Shown in pieces: positions 5,695 to 6,758 of a stretch of 6,758 nt of DNA. The stretch lies in assembly GCA_016201575.1 (NCBI GenBank), contig JACQCN010000439.1, positions 1-6,758 of the forward strand. The letters are read 5' to 3'. The notes beneath the pieces are model-generated. The model was given only the letters and a program-made list of their open reading frames with translations. It had not been told where the DNA came from and did no database searches. The number at the start of each line of letters is the position of its first letter. Positions within the stretch are counted from its first letter, which is position 1. The translations under genes and the position numbers were made by a program. Origin of the DNA: Candidatus Rokuibacteriota bacterium (GTDB taxonomy: Bacteria > Methylomirabilota > Methylomirabilia > Rokubacteriales > CSP1-6).

Positions 5695-5713
5695 AGCCCC
5701 CCAGGACCGACTT

Positions 5714-5732
5714 GCGCCGGCGGAGCCGGCGC
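5714..5732. repeat. 8-bp hairpin in the peptidase/mraZ intergenic region
   Basis: GCGCCGGC (5714-5721) and GCCGGCGC (5725-5732) form a perfect stem around a GGA loop, 20 bases after the terminator-like hairpin. A further short palindrome, GGGACC/GGTCCC, is at 5785-5798. They may help isolate the dcw promoter from upstream transcription, or be chance in GC-rich DNA. Confidence 0.3.
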
Positions 5733-5840
5733 TCGAACGGGGTCACGCTTCTGCCGGGCGGCGCTCGCGGCCCCAAGCCGCGGTGGGACCCCGGTCCCGG
5801 AGACCCTACCAGTCGTTTCAGAGGGACCGCGATGAATCCC

Positions 5841-5893
5841 CTCTAAAAATCTACTGTTTTTACTTGACTGCCTTTCTGCCCCTGTGCCATTCT
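5841..5893 (+). promoter_or_regulatory. Sigma70-like promoter of the dcw cluster (mraZ promoter)
   Basis: TTGACT (5864-5869) is a good -35 hexamer. CATTCT (5888-5893) at an 18-base spacer, with a TGTG just before, is a fair -10. Upstream, 5841-5862 holds A- and T-runs that stand out in this GC-rich DNA and could act as an UP element. Transcription would start near 5900, directly before the MraZ repeats. Confidence 0.6.
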
Positions 5894-5903
5894 CACCCAT
5901 CAG

Positions 5904-5929
5904 GTGGGGCGAAGTGGGATGAAGTGGTG
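5904..5929 (+). promoter_or_regulatory. MraZ operator: three GTGGGN direct repeats
   Basis: GTGGGG (5904-5909), GTGGGA (5914-5919) and GTGGTG (5924-5929) lie exactly 10 bases apart, separated by CGAA and TGAA. This matches the known MraZ binding box upstream of mraZ in other bacteria (GTGGGN repeats with short spacers). The third copy has one mismatch. The position just downstream of the predicted -10 fits autorepression by MraZ. Confidence 0.82.
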
Positions 5930-5947
5930 TATCGCGCCACAAACTCT

Positions 5948-6391
5948 ATGTTTCGCGGACGCTACTTACACACGATCGACCCGAAAGGGCGGCTCAGCAT
6001 CCCGGCGAAATTCCGGGAGGCGCTGAAGAGCGACTACGACGACAAGCTCGTCGTGGTGCCAAACGAGAGCTGTCTCGAGGTGCACCCGCTGAGCGAGTGG
6101 CAACGGATCGAGCAGAAGCTCATGGACAAGTCGATCTTCGATCCCGACGTGAAGAAGCTTGGCCGCCTGTACATCTCGCGCGCGAAGGACACGGTGCTCG
6201 ACAAGGCGGGTCGGATCCTGATCCCGCCCGACGTGCGCGAGCAGGCGGGGCTCACCAAGGACGTCACGCTCGTCGGCGGCGGGCGGCGGCACTTCGAGGT
6301 GTGGGATCGCGGCCGCTTCGGCGAGTTCGAGCGCAACAACCAGGACGAGCTGCCGTCGGTGTTCGACAAGCTCGCGAGCCTCGGGGTGTAG
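5948..6391 (+). CDS. mraZ: Transcriptional regulator MraZ
   Basis: A complete 147-residue MraZ, the usual family length. It is a DNA-binding protein that forms ring-shaped oligomers and represses its own dcw operon. Two SpoVT-AbrB-type half-domains are visible: D-P-K-G-R-L-S-I-P-A-K-F-R at residues 11-23 and D-K-A-G-R-I-L-I-P-P-D-V-R-E at 85-98. The start M-F-R-G-R-Y-L-H-T-I-D is the family N-terminus, so ATG 5948 is chosen over the in-frame GTG 5927, although no clear Shine-Dalgarno sequence precedes it. The open frame reaches back to 5132, but that is a shadow of the peptidase gene. Its likely operator lies 18 bases upstream, and rsmH follows directly. Confidence 0.95.
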   Translation: MFRGRYLHTIDPKGRLSIPAKFREALKSDYDDKLVVVPNESCLEVHPLSEWQRIEQKLMDKSIFDPDVKKLGRLYISRAKDTVLDKAGRILIPPDVREQAGLTKDVTLVGGGRRHFEVWDRGRFGEFERNNQDELPSVFDKLASLGV

Positions 6392-6396
6392 CGGTT

Positions 6397-6758
6397 CACG
6401 TCCCCGTACTGCTCGACGAGGTGCTGTTCCTCTTGCGCCCGCGCCACGCGGGCTGGGTGATCGACGGGACGGTTGGCATGGGCGGACACGCCGAGGCCAT
6501 GCTCGAGCGGACACCGGACGAGGTGCGCCTGCTCGGGATCGATCGCGATCCCGCGGCGCTCGCCCGCGCCGGCGCCCGGCTGGCGCGCTTCGGCCCGCGC
6601 GCGGTCCTCGACCGCGGCAGCTTCCGCCACCTCGACGAGATCGCCCGCGCCCACGGCATCGCGGCGGCGCAGTCGGTGCTGCTGGACCTCGGCGTCTCCT
6701 TGTGGCAGCTGGCGGCGTCGGGCCGGGGCTTCTCGTTCGACGCGGACGAGCCGCTCGA
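6397..6758 (+). CDS. rsmH: 16S rRNA (cytosine1402-N4)-methyltransferase RsmH, 5' part
   Basis: RsmH methylates C1402 of 16S rRNA and is normally the second dcw gene, as here. The frame reads H-V-P-V-L-L-D-E-V-L at its beginning, the usual N-terminus of the family. The SAM-binding motif is I-D-G-T-V-G-M-G-G-H-A-E-A, and further on come G-I-D-R-D-P, D-L-G-V-S and G-R-G-F-S-F-D. About 120 codons are visible and the window ends inside the gene. After D-L-G-V-S the sequence is L-W-Q-L-A, where relatives more often have S-x-Q-L-D. The start codon is unclear: between 6301 and 6397 this frame has no ATG, GTG or TTG. GTG 6301 would overlap mraZ by 91 bases and add 32 arginine-rich residues; the next in-frame GTG (6421) would cut off the conserved H-V-P-V-L motif. 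The coordinates given begin at the conserved histidine. Confidence 0.88.

Noticed and set aside
4629..5942. 437-codon minus-strand open frame opposite the M48 peptidase
   Set aside because: The plus strand holds clear zinc-site, lipobox and prepilin motifs; the minus reading is low-complexity and a product of high GC.
5132..5947. Long plus-strand frame leading into mraZ, suggesting a fusion protein
   Set aside because: It is an out-of-frame reading of the peptidase and the intergenic promoter region; the family N-terminus starts at ATG 5948.
1..6758. CRISPR arrays, tRNA or rRNA genes, insertion-sequence ends, attachment sites
   Set aside because: I found no regularly spaced repeats, tRNA-like cloverleaf, transposase or integrase sequence on either strand by eye.

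Overview
This is a high-GC bacterial window. The window resembles Candidatus Rokubacteria/Methylomirabilota or a similar deep-branching Gram-negative soil lineage. That placement is inferred from protein style (PilW-like prepilin, M48 lipoprotein, rhomboid with extra N-terminal domain, an alpha/beta hydrolase with a V-H-E-F-A-G oxyanion region); no rRNA or other decisive marker is present.

The left third (about 1-2096) is a gene graveyard. It starts with the tail of a type I restriction specificity gene (hsdS) broken by three small indels. Next comes, with an ATGA overlap, a DUF1016/YhcG-type gene with one frameshift. It is cut off before its nuclease domain and joined at about 1126 to the last 48 codons of a YgjP-like zinc metallopeptidase. 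These families commonly flank hsdR in type I restriction loci, so the arrangement looks like a restriction island that lost hsdR by internal deletion. Beyond it lie a small plus-strand ORF, a six-cysteine minus-strand ORF, a 41-residue piece of an HD phosphohydrolase (plus), and a frameshifted C-terminal piece of a CaiB/BaiF CoA-transferase (minus). The last two meet head-on at a 9-base shared sequence.

The middle (2092-3972) holds two intact minus-strand genes, an intramembrane rhomboid protease followed by an alpha/beta hydrolase. Divergent from them on the plus strand are an orphan PilW-like minor prepilin (about 4216-4782) and an M48 zinc metallopeptidase lipoprotein (4884-5660), which ends in a 12-bp hairpin.

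The right end is the beginning of the division/cell-wall (dcw) cluster: a sigma70-like promoter, three GTGGGN MraZ-binding repeats at exact 10-bp spacing, mraZ, and the first 120 codons of rsmH, cut by the window edge. The rsmH frame has no ordinary start codon just before its conserved N-terminus. I see no convincing new system; the most informative material is the decayed restriction island and its rearrangement junctions.
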